Part shown: piece after piece, positions 1-8,355 of the stretch
How positions within the stretch are numbered: the first letter of the stretch is position 1
Layout: every line of letters starts with the position of its first letter
NCBI RefSeq assembly: GCF_024756235.1
Contig: NZ_JANUGY010000011.1
Span: forward strand, 1 to 64,000
Direction: 5' to 3'
DNA from: Massilia kyonggiensis
Lineage (GTDB): Bacteria; Pseudomonadota; Gammaproteobacteria; Burkholderiales; Burkholderiaceae_D
DNA length: 64,000 nucleotides
Translations under genes and position numbers: made by a program
The notes under the pieces: generated by a model
Database searches by the model: none
What the model was told of the DNA's origin: nothing
What the model saw: the letters and a program-made list of their open reading frames with translations, nothing else

Positions 1-2
1 AG

Positions 3-37
3 AAAAGCCCGCTCAGTATGCACTGAGCGGGCTTTTT
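3..37 (+). terminator. Rho-independent terminator of an upstream gene
   Basis: A perfect stem (6-17 pairs with 22-33, loop ATGC) is flanked by A-runs on the left and a T-run on the right, so it can terminate in either direction. It separates whatever lies left of the window from the diguanylate cyclase gene. Confidence 0.8.
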
Positions 38-103
38 GCTTTTTCGCTCCCGAAACAGCCATATTTACGTTAGCATCTGAGTCTTTACCCTTTTGCAAAA
101 CGT

Positions 104-1816
104 ATGAGCGGCAAGCACACCAGACCTTTTCGGCTCGCGGCATGGATGGTGTCGTTTTCGTGCATTACCGTCGCGATCACGGCGTTCTTGCAGCTGAGTC
201 TCGTCGACCATGTCGCCATCCGCCACGCCTCCGAAGAAGCCGGTTTGCGGCTGGAACAGCTGTCCTGGCAGATGCGCGATTCGCTCGACCGCACGCTGGA
301 CCAGGCGGTGCGCGACGTCTCCCTGTTGTCGACACTGTCCGAAACCCACGCGACCGGCGACCCGGCACAAATCCGGAAGGTACTCGAGAATTTCCAGCGT
401 AACTTCCCCGACTATGCGTGGATCGGCATCGCCAGGCCGGACGGCCGGGTGCTGGCTGCGACCGGTGGCCTGCTGGAGAACCGCGACGTCAAGGCGCGCC
501 CCTGGTTCCACGCGGGGCAACAGGCCGTGATCGCGGAGGATTATCACCCGGCCGTCATGCTCGGCAGCCTGCTGCCGCGCGCGCCGGATCCATGGCGCTT
601 CGTCGACGTGGCCGGCCCGATCCGCGACGCCGACGGTACGCTGCGCGGCGTGCTGGCCATCCACCTGAGCTGGCAGTGGGCGCGTACGCTGGCGAACGGG
701 CTGCTGACGCCGGCGCTGCGCGGTTACGGTGCCGAGATCATCGTCGTCCGCAGCGACGGCATCGTGCTCCTCGGACCGGAAGCGTTGCTGGAAAAGCCCA
801 TTGCGACGGAAAGCCTGCGGCGTGCATTCGCGGGCGGGACGGGCGCCGTCCAGGAGCGCTGGCCCGACGGCCGCACATACCTGACGGGCTACAGCCAGAC
901 CGGACGCAGCCGCGATCGCGCGGGCCTGCGCTGGGCCGTGCTCGTGCGCCAGACGGAATCCGCGGCGCTGGCGTCCGCCCATGATTTCGAACGGCGTACG
1001 TTGTGGCTGTGCCTCGGACTGGGCGTCGCCCTCGCGGCCGTGGCGGCCGTGCTGGCGCGGCGTCTCGTCGCGCCGCTCAAGATGCTCAGCAGCGCCATCG
1101 AAGACCTCGCCCATGCGCCCGCGCACGCGACGGCGGACCGGATCCCGCAAGTGAACGGTTTTCATGAGGCGCGGGTGCTGTCGGAGGCGATGCGCGACCT
1201 CGTCGCCAGCGAACGCCGGCACCGCGAAGCGCTGGAGCACATGAATGCGCAACTCGAGGATACGGTGGCCGCGCGCACGGCCGAGCTGCGGGAATTGCTG
1301 ATGCGCGACGTGCTGACCGGCCTGCCGAACCGCCGCGCGCTGATGCAGGCGTTGCCGGAAGCGTTGGCGCGGGCGGCGCGCGTCGGGCGGCCGTGCGCGC
1401 TCCTGTTCATCGACATGGATGGGTTCAAGCAGGTCAACGACACGCACGGCCACGAAGAGGGCGACGATTTATTGCGTCAGTTCGGCATGCGTCTGTTGAA
1501 TGGCGTCCGCGAAACGGACATGGCGGCGAGGCTGGCTGGCGACGAATTCGTCGTCGTGCTGGAACTGTTGAACGATGCGCGGGATGCCGAGAACAAGGCG
1601 CATGTGCTGCTCGACCAGCTGGCACGTCCGTACAAGCTGGGGAGCGGCAGCGTGCAGGTGGGTGCGAGCATCGGCGTGGCCCTGCAGTTGCCGCATGAAC
1701 TGCAGGATCCTGTCCGCCTGCTGGCACGCGCAGACCAGGCGATGTATGACGCCAAGCGCAAGGGCAAGGGCCGCGTTGCGCTGGTGGCGGAAGCGCTCGA
1801 GCGGGAAGCGTCCTGA
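104..1816 (+). CDS. Membrane-bound diguanylate cyclase with extracytoplasmic Cache-like sensor
   Basis: Predicted to make cyclic di-GMP from two GTP in response to an extracytoplasmic signal. Residues 12-34 form a first transmembrane helix. About 35-290 look like a periplasmic double-Cache (dCache) sensor, and a second helix lies near 300-318. A HAMP-like linker and short coiled coil follow, then a GGDEF domain from about 400. The signature reads AGDEF (residues 478-482), an accepted active variant, and an RxxD inhibitory site (RETD) sits five residues upstream, so product inhibition is expected. The domain also has the conserved RDVLTGLPNRR start. No EAL domain is present. It appears monocistronic behind the terminator at 3-37. 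The sensed ligand is unknown. Confidence 0.93.
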   Translation: MSGKHTRPFRLAAWMVSFSCITVAITAFLQLSLVDHVAIRHASEEAGLRLEQLSWQMRDSLDRTLDQAVRDVSLLSTLSETHATGDPAQIRKVLENFQRNFPDYAWIGIARPDGRVLAATGGLLENRDVKARPWFHAGQQAVIAEDYHPAVMLGSLLPRAPDPWRFVDVAGPIRDADGTLRGVLAIHLSWQWARTLANGLLTPALRGYGAEIIVVRSDGIVLLGPEALLEKPIATESLRRAFAGGTGAVQERWPDGRTYLTGYSQTGRSRDRAGLRWAVLVRQTESAALASAHDFERRTLWLCLGLGVALAAVAAVLARRLVAPLKMLSSAIEDLAHAPAHATADRIPQVNGFHEARVLSEAMRDLVASERRHREALEHMNAQLEDTVAARTAELRELLMRDVLTGLPNRRALMQALPEALARAARVGRPCALLFIDMDGFKQVNDTHGHEEGDDLLRQFGMRLLNGVRETDMAARLAGDEFVVVLELLNDARDAENKAHVLLDQLARPYKLGSGSVQVGASIGVALQLPHELQDPVRLLARADQAMYDAKRKGKGRVALVAEALEREAS

Positions 1817-1827
1817 TCGAGTGGGCG

Positions 1828-2166
1828 TCAGACGCCCCAGAGCACGTCGGTCTGCTGGTCGCGCGATGCGCGCAGCATTTCCAGCAGCGGGAACGCGCGG
1901 GTCGAGAACGTCACGGTCTCGATCGGTTCGTGTTCCGCGTCTTCTTCGCCTTGATGGGCCCTGACGTCCTGTTCCATCTCGTCCGTGGCCTGGTGTTTCC
2001 GGCTTTCTTCGATCTCGTTTTCCAGCAGTTTGACGGCTTGCGTCGCTTCCTCTGCGGTGATGACACCGCGGTCACTGTCCTTGTGCAGGAGGTCCAGGAT
2101 CCGCTTGGCGTGGTCCTGGTACATCATGACGTTCGGGTAAGCCTTGGATTTAAAGGTGATTAACAT
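1828..2166 (-). CDS. DUF1840 family protein
   Basis: A 112-residue soluble protein that opens MLITFKSKAYPNVMMYQDHA, typical of the DUF1840 family found widely in Burkholderiales. The middle is acidic and charged (about residues 45-80) and looks helical; the end carries a short hydrophobic segment, FPLLEMLRAS. No signal peptide, membrane segment or catalytic motif is visible. The function of the family is not known. It converges on the diguanylate cyclase gene and is separated from the ABC permease by a hairpin region. Confidence 0.85.
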   Translation of the reverse strand: MLITFKSKAYPNVMMYQDHAKRILDLLHKDSDRGVITAEEATQAVKLLENEIEESRKHQATDEMEQDVRAHQGEEDAEHEPIETVTFSTRAFPLLEMLRASRDQQTDVLWGV

Positions 2167-2183
2167 AGTTGTCTCATTCTATT

Positions 2184-2240
2184 GTGAGTAGCCCAACGAT
2201 ATCACGAGTCGCGTCTGGAGGTCAGTGGGCTACCTCTCAC
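2184..2240 (-). terminator. Inverted repeat between permease gene and DUF1840 gene
   Basis: GTAGCCCA at 2188-2195 pairs with TGGGCTAC at 2226-2233, and flanking GTGAG/CTCAC extends the pairing with a small bulge. It lies directly after the stop of the leftward permease gene and before the DUF1840 start. It may end the ABC transcript, although no U-run follows and the loop is long. Confidence 0.35.
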
Positions 2241-3772
2241 ACCGGGCGCCGCCACAGCAACCGGGCGAGCAGCAGCACGAGCAACCCCGCCGTCAGGGCC
2301 GCCCCGGCGCCCCACATCATCCAACCCGCACCTTCCGTGGCGAGCGCAACCAGCAGCCAGCCGAGCCCGCCCCAGCACAGGCTGCTGACCAGTTCCAGCA
2401 TCGTGCACAGGAAATTTTCCTTGCCGCGCGTCTTGAAATCGCTGCGCGGGGCGGGGCGGCCCGTCCATTGCACGATCAGGCCGGCACTGAGCACGGCCGC
2501 GCTGACCGCGAACGCCACGAGCAGGCCCGTCAGCGGTGTGCGCACGACGAGCCACAGCAGCGGCAGCGCGACGAGCAGCAGGGCCGGCATCGTGGCCGCA
2601 GCCAGCTTGGCCAGTTGCAGCGTGCGGCGCTGTGCCGGCGCGGACAACAGCAGGTCGGGCGCATCCTCGGCCGAGATCACGATCCATGCCAGGCTGCCCG
2701 TCAGCGAACTGCACAGCAGCGTGAGGCCGGCGCCCAGCGCGGGACCGGCCGAGTCGCCGCGCAGGATCAGGAACAGCAGCGGCACGAGATAGATCAGCTG
2801 CAGCAGCACCTGGGCGATCAGGTGCGGGTCGCGCGCGATCAGGCGCCATTCCTTGATGACGACCGTGTCGAACAGGCTGCCGCGGAATCGGAAGCGCAGC
2901 GCGCCGGCGGGACGGGCACGGACGCGGCCCATGCCTGCCGCCTGCTGCAGGCCATGCACGAAGAAGCGGTGCGTGCGGGCCAGGGTCAGCACGAACGCGA
3001 GCGCCGCCAGCAGGACGGCGCCCAGCAGCGGCAGCGGCGCGCCGAGGACGGCGCGGCCGGGCAGCCACAATGCGCTATCCGGCCCGAACAGGGACTGGTG
3101 CGTCATCATCTCCATGACGCGCGGCCCCATGGTCCCGTCATGGCGGGCGAAGTTATACGACTGCGACAGCAGGAAGATCAGCGCGCCCGCGATGGCGCCC
3201 AGCACCTGCGCCACCACGCGCGTGCGGCGCGCGCCCAGCACGCGCACGAGGCCGAGGGTCAGCAGCATGCCGGCGCAGGCCATCAGCGTCGCGCAGGCGA
3301 AGATCGTCACGTACAACCCGAGCCAGCCCGGATGGCCCAGCACCAGCGCGACGTTGGCGAACGGGCCGGCGAGGTACACGTAAGGCAGGGCGGTGGCGGC
3401 CGCGATGCCGAGCAGGCGCACGGCGAAGATGCTGCGCGAGGGCAGGGGCGACGACAGCAGCAGGTCCAGGTCGCCGCGTTCGAACAGCGCAAGCACGCAG
3501 GCCCGCAGGCTGCTCGACAGCATGAACGTCGAGCACACGACCACCACCAGGCTGATGGGGATGGCCAGCAGTGGTTCAGTCATGCCATCACGGCCCAGTG
3601 CGCGCAGCATCGCGAACGCGACCAGGTGCAATCCGATGAAGCCGGCCACGAACACGGCGATGCTCGCCCAGCCTGGACGGCGCTTGCCGCCCTGGTTGAC
3701 GGTCGCGCCATACCAGGCCAGGCGCAGTTCGTGGCCCAGCAGCCAGCGGATGCTTCCGGGCGCGGCACTCAC
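2237..3772 (-). CDS. ABC transporter permease, about 12 membrane segments
   Basis: Membrane subunit of an ABC exporter, about 511 residues, with repeated hydrophobic segments throughout (for example near residues 35-60, 75-100, 130-150 and 180-200, and several in the second half). The chosen start is a GTG at 3772 that overlaps the TGA stop of the ATPase gene (GTGA). It gives a protein starting VSAAPGSIRW and implies translational coupling. The longer open frame upstream is only the antisense of the ATPase region. Charged loops contain GDLDLLLSSPLP, a pattern seen in ABC-2-type permeases where the ATPase contacts the membrane domain. The substrate cannot be inferred. Confidence 0.85.
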   Translation of the reverse strand: MSAAPGSIRWLLGHELRLAWYGATVNQGGKRRPGWASIAVFVAGFIGLHLVAFAMLRALGRDGMTEPLLAIPISLVVVVCSTFMLSSSLRACVLALFERGDLDLLLSSPLPSRSIFAVRLLGIAAATALPYVYLAGPFANVALVLGHPGWLGLYVTIFACATLMACAGMLLTLGLVRVLGARRTRVVAQVLGAIAGALIFLLSQSYNFARHDGTMGPRVMEMMTHQSLFGPDSALWLPGRAVLGAPLPLLGAVLLAALAFVLTLARTHRFFVHGLQQAAGMGRVRARPAGALRFRFRGSLFDTVVIKEWRLIARDPHLIAQVLLQLIYLVPLLFLILRGDSAGPALGAGLTLLCSSLTGSLAWIVISAEDAPDLLLSAPAQRRTLQLAKLAAATMPALLLVALPLLWLVVRTPLTGLLVAFAVSAAVLSAGLIVQWTGRPAPRSDFKTRGKENFLCTMLELVSSLCWGGLGWLLVALATEGAGWMMWGAGAALTAGLLVLLLARLLWRRPV

Positions 3773-4509
3773 CCTGGCTGCCCTTCGGTCAGGTGCAGGA
3801 ACACGTCTTCCAGGCTGCCGCCCTGCGTGCGCTCGCGCAGTTCGGCGAGCGTGCCCTCGGCGATCAGGCGGCCCTGGCGGATGATGCCGATGCGCTGCGC
3901 GAGGCGTTCCGCGACCTCGAGGATGTGCGTCGTCAGGATCACGGTGCCGCCTTGCTCGACGTGCGACACGAGCAGGTCTTTGACCTGGCGCGCGGCGGCC
4001 GCGTCGAGGCCCGTCAGCGGTTCGTCCAGGATCAGGAGCTCCGGCTCGTGGATCAGCGCACCGGCCAGCGCCAGCTTCTGCTTCATCCCGCGCGAAAACC
4101 CTTCCGTCAGTTCGTGCGCGTGCTTCGTGAGGTCGAGCCAGTCGAGCAGGCGGCGCGCGCGCGGTTCCGCGTCCTGCGCGCGGATGCCCCACAGGCCGGC
4201 GACGAATTCCAGGTATTCCGTCGGCTTCAGTTTCCCGTACAGCAGCGGGTCGTCCGGCAGATAGGCCATGCCGCGCTTGGCACCCGCGGGATCGCGCGCC
4301 AGGTCGATGCCGAGCACCTCCACGTCGCCGGCATCCGGGGCCAGCAGGCCGGTCACCATGCGCAAGGTCGTCGTCTTGCCGGCGCCGTTGGGGCCCAGCA
4401 GCGCGTACAGTTCGCCGCGCCGCACGGTCAGGTCGAGGCCGTCGACGGCGGGACGGCCGAAGGATTTGCGCAGGCCGGACAGGCGTAGGGCAGGGGACTC
4501 GCTATTCAT
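3769..4509 (-). CDS. ABC transporter ATP-binding protein
   Basis: A 246-residue nucleotide-binding subunit of the CcmA/drug-exporter type. Visible motifs are Walker A GPNGAGKT (about residues 39-46), a degenerate signature FSRGMKQKLALAGAL, Walker B LLILDEPLTGLD, and the H-loop TTHI. The Walker B region carries the TGLD D-loop typical of ABC-2 exporters. The stop overlaps the permease GTG, so the two are made as a pair. The next gene upstream in the transcript encodes a small lipoprotein (4511-5029) only one base away, suggesting a three-gene unit. Confidence 0.93.
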   Translation of the reverse strand: MNSESPALRLSGLRKSFGRPAVDGLDLTVRRGELYALLGPNGAGKTTTLRMVTGLLAPDAGDVEVLGIDLARDPAGAKRGMAYLPDDPLLYGKLKPTEYLEFVAGLWGIRAQDAEPRARRLLDWLDLTKHAHELTEGFSRGMKQKLALAGALIHEPELLILDEPLTGLDAAAARQVKDLLVSHVEQGGTVILTTHILEVAERLAQRIGIIRQGRLIAEGTLAELRERTQGGSLEDVFLHLTEGQPG

Positions 4510-4510
4510 C

Positions 4511-5029
4511 TCAGGGCAGTTTGAAAGAAGTGATGAACTGTTCGACCTGCTCGGCGGGCAGCGCGTCCGCCTTGCCGATCGCGATCACCTGGTAGAAGCG
4601 GTTGCCGCGCGCCTCGAAGTGGCCGACGAGGTGCATCGGGACGCCGTTTTGGGTGCCGCTGGCATCGACGTCGCGCGTGGCGCGGCCGTTGTTGTCGACT
4701 GTCGTGTTCTGGCTCGTAACGGTCGCGCCGATGTTGCGCACCAGCGCGACCTGCATCGCTTCCAGTGCGGCCTGGGCGCGCACGGCATCCGGCGCTTCGG
4801 CCGCGCCGACCGCGAACGTCGCGCCATCGACCTCGGCCGCCGTCATTGTCATGGCGACCTGCATGCCGTCCAGGTCGATGGTGCGCGTGAACGTGCTCGG
4901 CTTCGCCGGGAACATGACGCGGTACGGCGCGTCCGGGCTCGCATAGTCGCGCCAGTTGTACTTGGGGGAACAGCCCGCGAGAAGCAGGCCGAGCGCGGCC
5001 GCGAGGGCCGCGAAGCGTCGTCTTGTCAT
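4511..5029 (-). CDS. Hypothetical lipoprotein
   Basis: A 172-residue protein with a twin-arginine-like but short signal sequence (MTRRRFAALAAALGLLLAGC) ending in a lipobox LLAGC, so it should be processed at Cys20 and anchored to a membrane. The mature part (YNWRDYASPDAPYRVMFPAKP onwards) resembles small periplasmic proteins that open with a beta strand and the motif 'F P xK P'. No enzyme motif is recognised. It sits immediately before the ABC ATPase and permease genes and may be an accessory of that exporter, though this rests only on adjacency. Confidence 0.8.
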   Translation of the reverse strand: MTRRRFAALAAALGLLLAGCSPKYNWRDYASPDAPYRVMFPAKPSTFTRTIDLDGMQVAMTMTAAEVDGATFAVGAAEAPDAVRAQAALEAMQVALVRNIGATVTSQNTTVDNNGRATRDVDASGTQNGVPMHLVGHFEARGNRFYQVIAIGKADALPAEQVEQFITSFKLP

Positions 5030-5056
5030 GACGACATGGTAACAGGGCCGGGCGCT

Positions 5057-5818
5057 TCAGGCGACCGGGATCGGGTTCTCCGCGATGTGCGTATTGAACT
5101 CGTTGACCAGCTTGTGTTCGTCCGGTCCCGCGTTGTTGCGCAGCGGGACGGCGATGTCTACCAGCGCTTCTTCGCGATCGGTCGCCAGCGCCTGCATGGT
5201 CTGGGCGATGAAGGCGTCCAGCGGCATGGCGCGCGGGTCGTCGCCTTTGTGGATCAGGTCGGTGTTGACCCATGGCGGCGCGATTTCCTGCACCGCGACG
5301 GCCGTGTCGCGCAGCATGAAGCGCAGCGACAGCGTGTACGAGTGCAAGGCGGCCTTGGTGGCCGAGTACACGGCGTTCGTGGCGATCGGCACATAGGCCA
5401 GCACCGACGTGTTGTTGATGATCGTCGCGCGCGGCTGCTTCTTCAGGTGGCCGACGAGGGCGGACGTCATGCGGACCGGGCCGAGCAGATTCGTCTCGAT
5501 GGTCGACACGGCCGTGGCGTCGTCGATGCGGCCGGACGGATCGTCGAACGGCATGATGCCGGCGTTGTTGACCAGGACGTTCAGCGCGGGATACTCGGCG
5601 GTGAGGGCCGCGGCGGCGCGTTCGATGCTGGCCGGATCGGCAATGTCCAGCTCGATGGCGCGCATGCCCGGATTGGCGCGCGTCACCTCGTCCAGCAGGG
5701 CCTTGCGGCGGCCGCCGATGATGACCTGGTTGCCCAGCTTGTGAAAGGCTTCCGCGAGGCCGCGGCCGATGCCCGAGGTGCCGCCGGTGATGAAGATGGT
5801 ATTGTTGGTGAGTTGCAT
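5057..5818 (-). CDS. SDR family NAD(P)-dependent oxidoreductase (DltE-like)
   Basis: A 253-residue classical short-chain dehydrogenase. The cofactor motif TGGTSGIG is at residues 11-18, NNAG near 87-90, a catalytic serine lies in INNTSVLAY, and YSATK carries the catalytic Tyr and Lys. The full Rossmann domain is present. The substrate is unknown; the sequence resembles DltE/YdfG-type cytosolic reductases. It is divergent from the GlxA-type regulator gene and has that regulator's candidate motif (5908-5919) about 90 bases upstream of its start, so repression or activation by the neighbour is likely. Confidence 0.92.
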   Translation of the reverse strand: MQLTNNTIFITGGTSGIGRGLAEAFHKLGNQVIIGGRRKALLDEVTRANPGMRAIELDIADPASIERAAAALTAEYPALNVLVNNAGIMPFDDPSGRIDDATAVSTIETNLLGPVRMTSALVGHLKKQPRATIINNTSVLAYVPIATNAVYSATKAALHSYTLSLRFMLRDTAVAVQEIAPPWVNTDLIHKGDDPRAMPLDAFIAQTMQALATDREEALVDIAVPLRNNAGPDEHKLVNEFNTHIAENPIPVA

Positions 5819-5907
5819 GGTGATTCTCCGTTTTCGTTATCAGGGGGTATGGAAGATGTTGTCTTCTGGGATCTATGTTGGCGCAAACATGCCTGACCCG
5901 AACGACA

Positions 5908-5919
5908 AATAACCCTCGA
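5908..5919. promoter_or_regulatory. Candidate binding site of the GlxA-type regulator (copy 1)
   Basis: AATAACCCTCGA lies in the divergent region between the SDR gene and the regulator gene. The same 12 bases recur in inverted orientation at 7070-7081 upstream of the MFS gene, with partial similarity continuing into the flanks (TTCGG versus TTCAGG). Two copies in front of the two genes flanking an AraC-family regulator suggest an operator. Confidence 0.5.
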
Positions 5920-6081
5920 ATTCGGACAACGTGTGAGTATGCACATATATTCGTAAGCCTATCTACTTTGTCAGTTGTTTTTGGCTGGACCGGAGCGGTT
6001 GTCGTATGATTACCATCATGCACTGCAGCAGTCGCTGTGGCGCCGGGCGATCCGGCGAACCTGATCATCACTGAGGACAAC

Positions 6082-7041
6082 ATGAAACGCAGAATCGGAC
6101 TCTTGCTGCCACCCGGCTTCCAGGTCCTGGATCTCATGGCGACGACGGTCTACGAACTGGCCAATACCTTGCTGGAAGAATCCATGTACGAAGTCACGAT
6201 GCTGTCGGAGCATGGCGGCGCGATGACCAGTTCCTCGGGCATCAGCGTGCTCACGGAAGCCGTCACCCGCCACGACTACGACACCCTGCTGGTGGCCGGG
6301 CAGATGTCGCCGCGCCGTCCGTCGTCGCCGGGCTTCGTCGACATCCTGCGCCAGGCCGGCGCGCAGTCGCGCCGCGTGGGCAGCATCTGCACGGGCGCCT
6401 TCCTGCTGGCGGAAGCGGGCCTGCTGGACGGCAAGCGCGCCACCACCCACTGGTCGCTGGCGCGCGACCTGCAGCGCATGTACCCGAAGGTGCGCGTCGA
6501 GGAAGACCGCATCTTCATCAACGAGGGCAAGGTCTGGACGTCGGCCGGCATGACGGCCTGCGTCGACCTGTGCCTGGCTCTCGTCGAGAGCGACCACGGC
6601 ATCGAACTGTCGCGCAACATCGCCCGCAAGCTGGTCGTCTACCACCGCCGCAGCGGCGGCCAGTCGCAGTTCTCCGCGCTGCTGGAACTGGAACCGAAGT
6701 CCGACCGCATCCAGCAGGCGCTGTCGTACGCCAAGCGCCACCTGCGCAAGCCGCTGTCCGTGGACGAGCTGGCCGAGGCGGCCAACCTGAGCACGCGCCA
6801 GTTCAGCCGCACGTTCCGCATCGAGACGGGCCAGTCGCCGGCCCGCGCGATCGAGGTGCTGCGCGTGGAAGCGGCGCGCGCCATGATCGAGGGCAGCAAT
6901 CACTCGATCGACGTCGTCGCGCGCGAGACGGGCTTTTCCGATCCCGAGCGCATGCGCCGCGCCTTCCTGCGCGCCTTCGGCCAGCCGCCCCAGGCCATCA
7001 AGCGCGCAGCCCGCGAACAGCAGACCACGGGCCTCAGCTGA
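6082..7041 (+). CDS. GlxA family transcriptional regulator (DJ-1/PfpI domain plus AraC HTH)
   Basis: A 319-residue regulator. Residues 1-175 form a class I glutamine amidotransferase-like/DJ-1 fold (starts RRIGLLLPPGFQVLDL; nucleophile elbow near SICTGAFLLAEAGLLDG). Residues 215-310 hold two AraC-type helix-turn-helix motifs (PLSVDELAEAANLSTRQFSRTFR and the following FSDPERMRRAFLRAFG). The start at 6082 follows a short leader and gives the usual family length. It is divergent from the SDR gene and upstream of the MFS gene. The paired motifs at 5908-5919 and 7070-7081 suggest that it controls both. The inducer is unknown. Confidence 0.92.
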   Translation: MKRRIGLLLPPGFQVLDLMATTVYELANTLLEESMYEVTMLSEHGGAMTSSSGISVLTEAVTRHDYDTLLVAGQMSPRRPSSPGFVDILRQAGAQSRRVGSICTGAFLLAEAGLLDGKRATTHWSLARDLQRMYPKVRVEEDRIFINEGKVWTSAGMTACVDLCLALVESDHGIELSRNIARKLVVYHRRSGGQSQFSALLELEPKSDRIQQALSYAKRHLRKPLSVDELAEAANLSTRQFSRTFRIETGQSPARAIEVLRVEAARAMIEGSNHSIDVVARETGFSDPERMRRAFLRAFGQPPQAIKRAAREQQTTGLS

Positions 7042-7069
7042 TCCTACGATAGGGATCCGATGGCCTGAA

Positions 7070-7081
7070 TCGAGGGTTATT
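7070..7081. promoter_or_regulatory. Candidate binding site of the GlxA-type regulator (copy 2)
   Basis: TCGAGGGTTATT is the exact reverse complement of the motif at 5908-5919. It lies 29 bases after the regulator stop and 66 bases before the MFS start, the right place for a promoter-proximal operator of the MFS gene. Confidence 0.5.
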
Positions 7082-7146
7082 GGTCCCACTCATCGACCTC
7101 CGTTCTGAAAAGATGCCTGCATCAGGCAACCAGAACGGAGTCGACG

Positions 7147-8355
7147 ATGTCCACCGAACCCACCACCCTGCCCAAAGGCCTTTTGTATACGCTGGCGCTG
7201 GGCACCTTCGCCATCGGTACCGAAAGCTTCATGATCGCGGGGCTGCTGCCGCGCATCGCGTCCGACCTGGCCGTGACCGTGACGCAGGCCGGCCTGCTCG
7301 TGACGGCCTTCGCGCTGACCTATGCGATCGGCGGGCCGCTGCTGGCCATCTTCACGAGCGGCTGGCCGCGCCGCACCGTGCTCGTCGGCGGCATGGCCGC
7401 TTTCGCCCTCGGCAACGCGCTCGCCTACGCCAGCCATGACTACCTCGGCCTGCTCGTCGCCCGCGTGCTGCTGGCGCTGACGGCCGGCCTGTACACCCCC
7501 AGCGCCAACGCCCTCGCCAGCGCCATCGCCCCGCCGGCGCAGCGGGGCCGCGCGCTGGCCATCGTTAGCGGCGGCCTGACCATCGCGATCGTCGCCGGGG
7601 TGCCGCTCGGCACGCTGCTCGGGACTCACCTCGGCTGGCGCGCGACGTTCGGCGCCGTCGCGCTGCTGTCCGCACTCGCCGCCGTGGCGCTCGCCGTCGG
7701 CCTGCCGAAGTCGCTCGGTGCCGGCGCGCCGCCCGTCAGCCTGAAGGCGAGACTCGACGCCGCCCGCCTGCCGGGCGTGCTGCCGACGCTCGTCGTGACC
7801 CTGCTGTGGGGCACCGGCACCTATGCCGTGCTGACCTACCTGGCGCCGTACCTGAAACTCGTGGCGGACATGCCGGCCGAGGGGATGAGCGGCGTGCTGC
7901 TGCTGTGGGGCGTGGCTGCCGCCGTCGGCCTCGCACTGGGCGGACGGGCCACGGACCGTTTCGGCTCCTTCAATGTCGTCGCGCCTGCGCTGTTGCTGCT
8001 GGCCGCCTCGTTCTACTATCTTGCCGCGATGGCCGGCTTCGGCCACTGGCCGCTCGGCCTGCTGTTGCCCGGCGTCGTGCTGTGGGGCCTGGCCACGTGG
8101 GGTTTTTATCCGGCCCAGCAGAACAGCCTCGTCAACCGCAGCGGCGTGGCGCTGGCGCCGGTGGTGCTGTCGCTGAACGCATCGTTCCAGTACGCCGGCT
8201 TTTCGCTCGGCGCGCTGGCCGGCGGGTTCACGGTGGCCCATGCATCGCCGGGCGTCGTGGGCTGGGTCGGCGGCAGTTTCGAGGTGCTGGCCCTGCTGCT
8301 CGTGTTCGTCATCCAGCGGCGCCACGAGGCTCGAAGCCTGGTGGTCGCCGCTTAA
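7147..8355 (+). CDS. MFS transporter (AraJ/Bcr-type sugar or drug efflux)
   Basis: A 402-residue major facilitator with about 12 membrane segments. It opens LYTLALGTFAIGTESFMIAGLLPRIA, characteristic of the DHA1/AraJ-type efflux subfamily. The loop 2-3 region (SGWPRRTVLVGG) is a weak version of the GxLaDrxGrkxxL motif, and a second such motif is GGRATDRFG in the middle of the protein. The substrate is not deducible. The gene follows the GlxA-type regulator with its candidate operator in front, so it probably responds to the same signal as the SDR gene. Its end overlaps the end of the convergent comM fragment by four bases. Confidence 0.9.
   Translation: MSTEPTTLPKGLLYTLALGTFAIGTESFMIAGLLPRIASDLAVTVTQAGLLVTAFALTYAIGGPLLAIFTSGWPRRTVLVGGMAAFALGNALAYASHDYLGLLVARVLLALTAGLYTPSANALASAIAPPAQRGRALAIVSGGLTIAIVAGVPLGTLLGTHLGWRATFGAVALLSALAAVALAVGLPKSLGAGAPPVSLKARLDAARLPGVLPTLVVTLLWGTGTYAVLTYLAPYLKLVADMPAEGMSGVLLLWGVAAAVGLALGGRATDRFGSFNVVAPALLLLAASFYYLAAMAGFGHWPLGLLLPGVVLWGLATWGFYPAQQNSLVNRSGVALAPVVLSLNASFQYAGFSLGALAGGFTVAHASPGVVGWVGGSFEVLALLLVFVIQRRHEARSLVVAA

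Noticed and set aside
2225-4264. Long plus-strand frame opposite the ABC permease and ATPase genes
   Set aside because: Composition is Gln/Arg/Ala-rich without domains; the minus strand encodes recognised transporter subunits.
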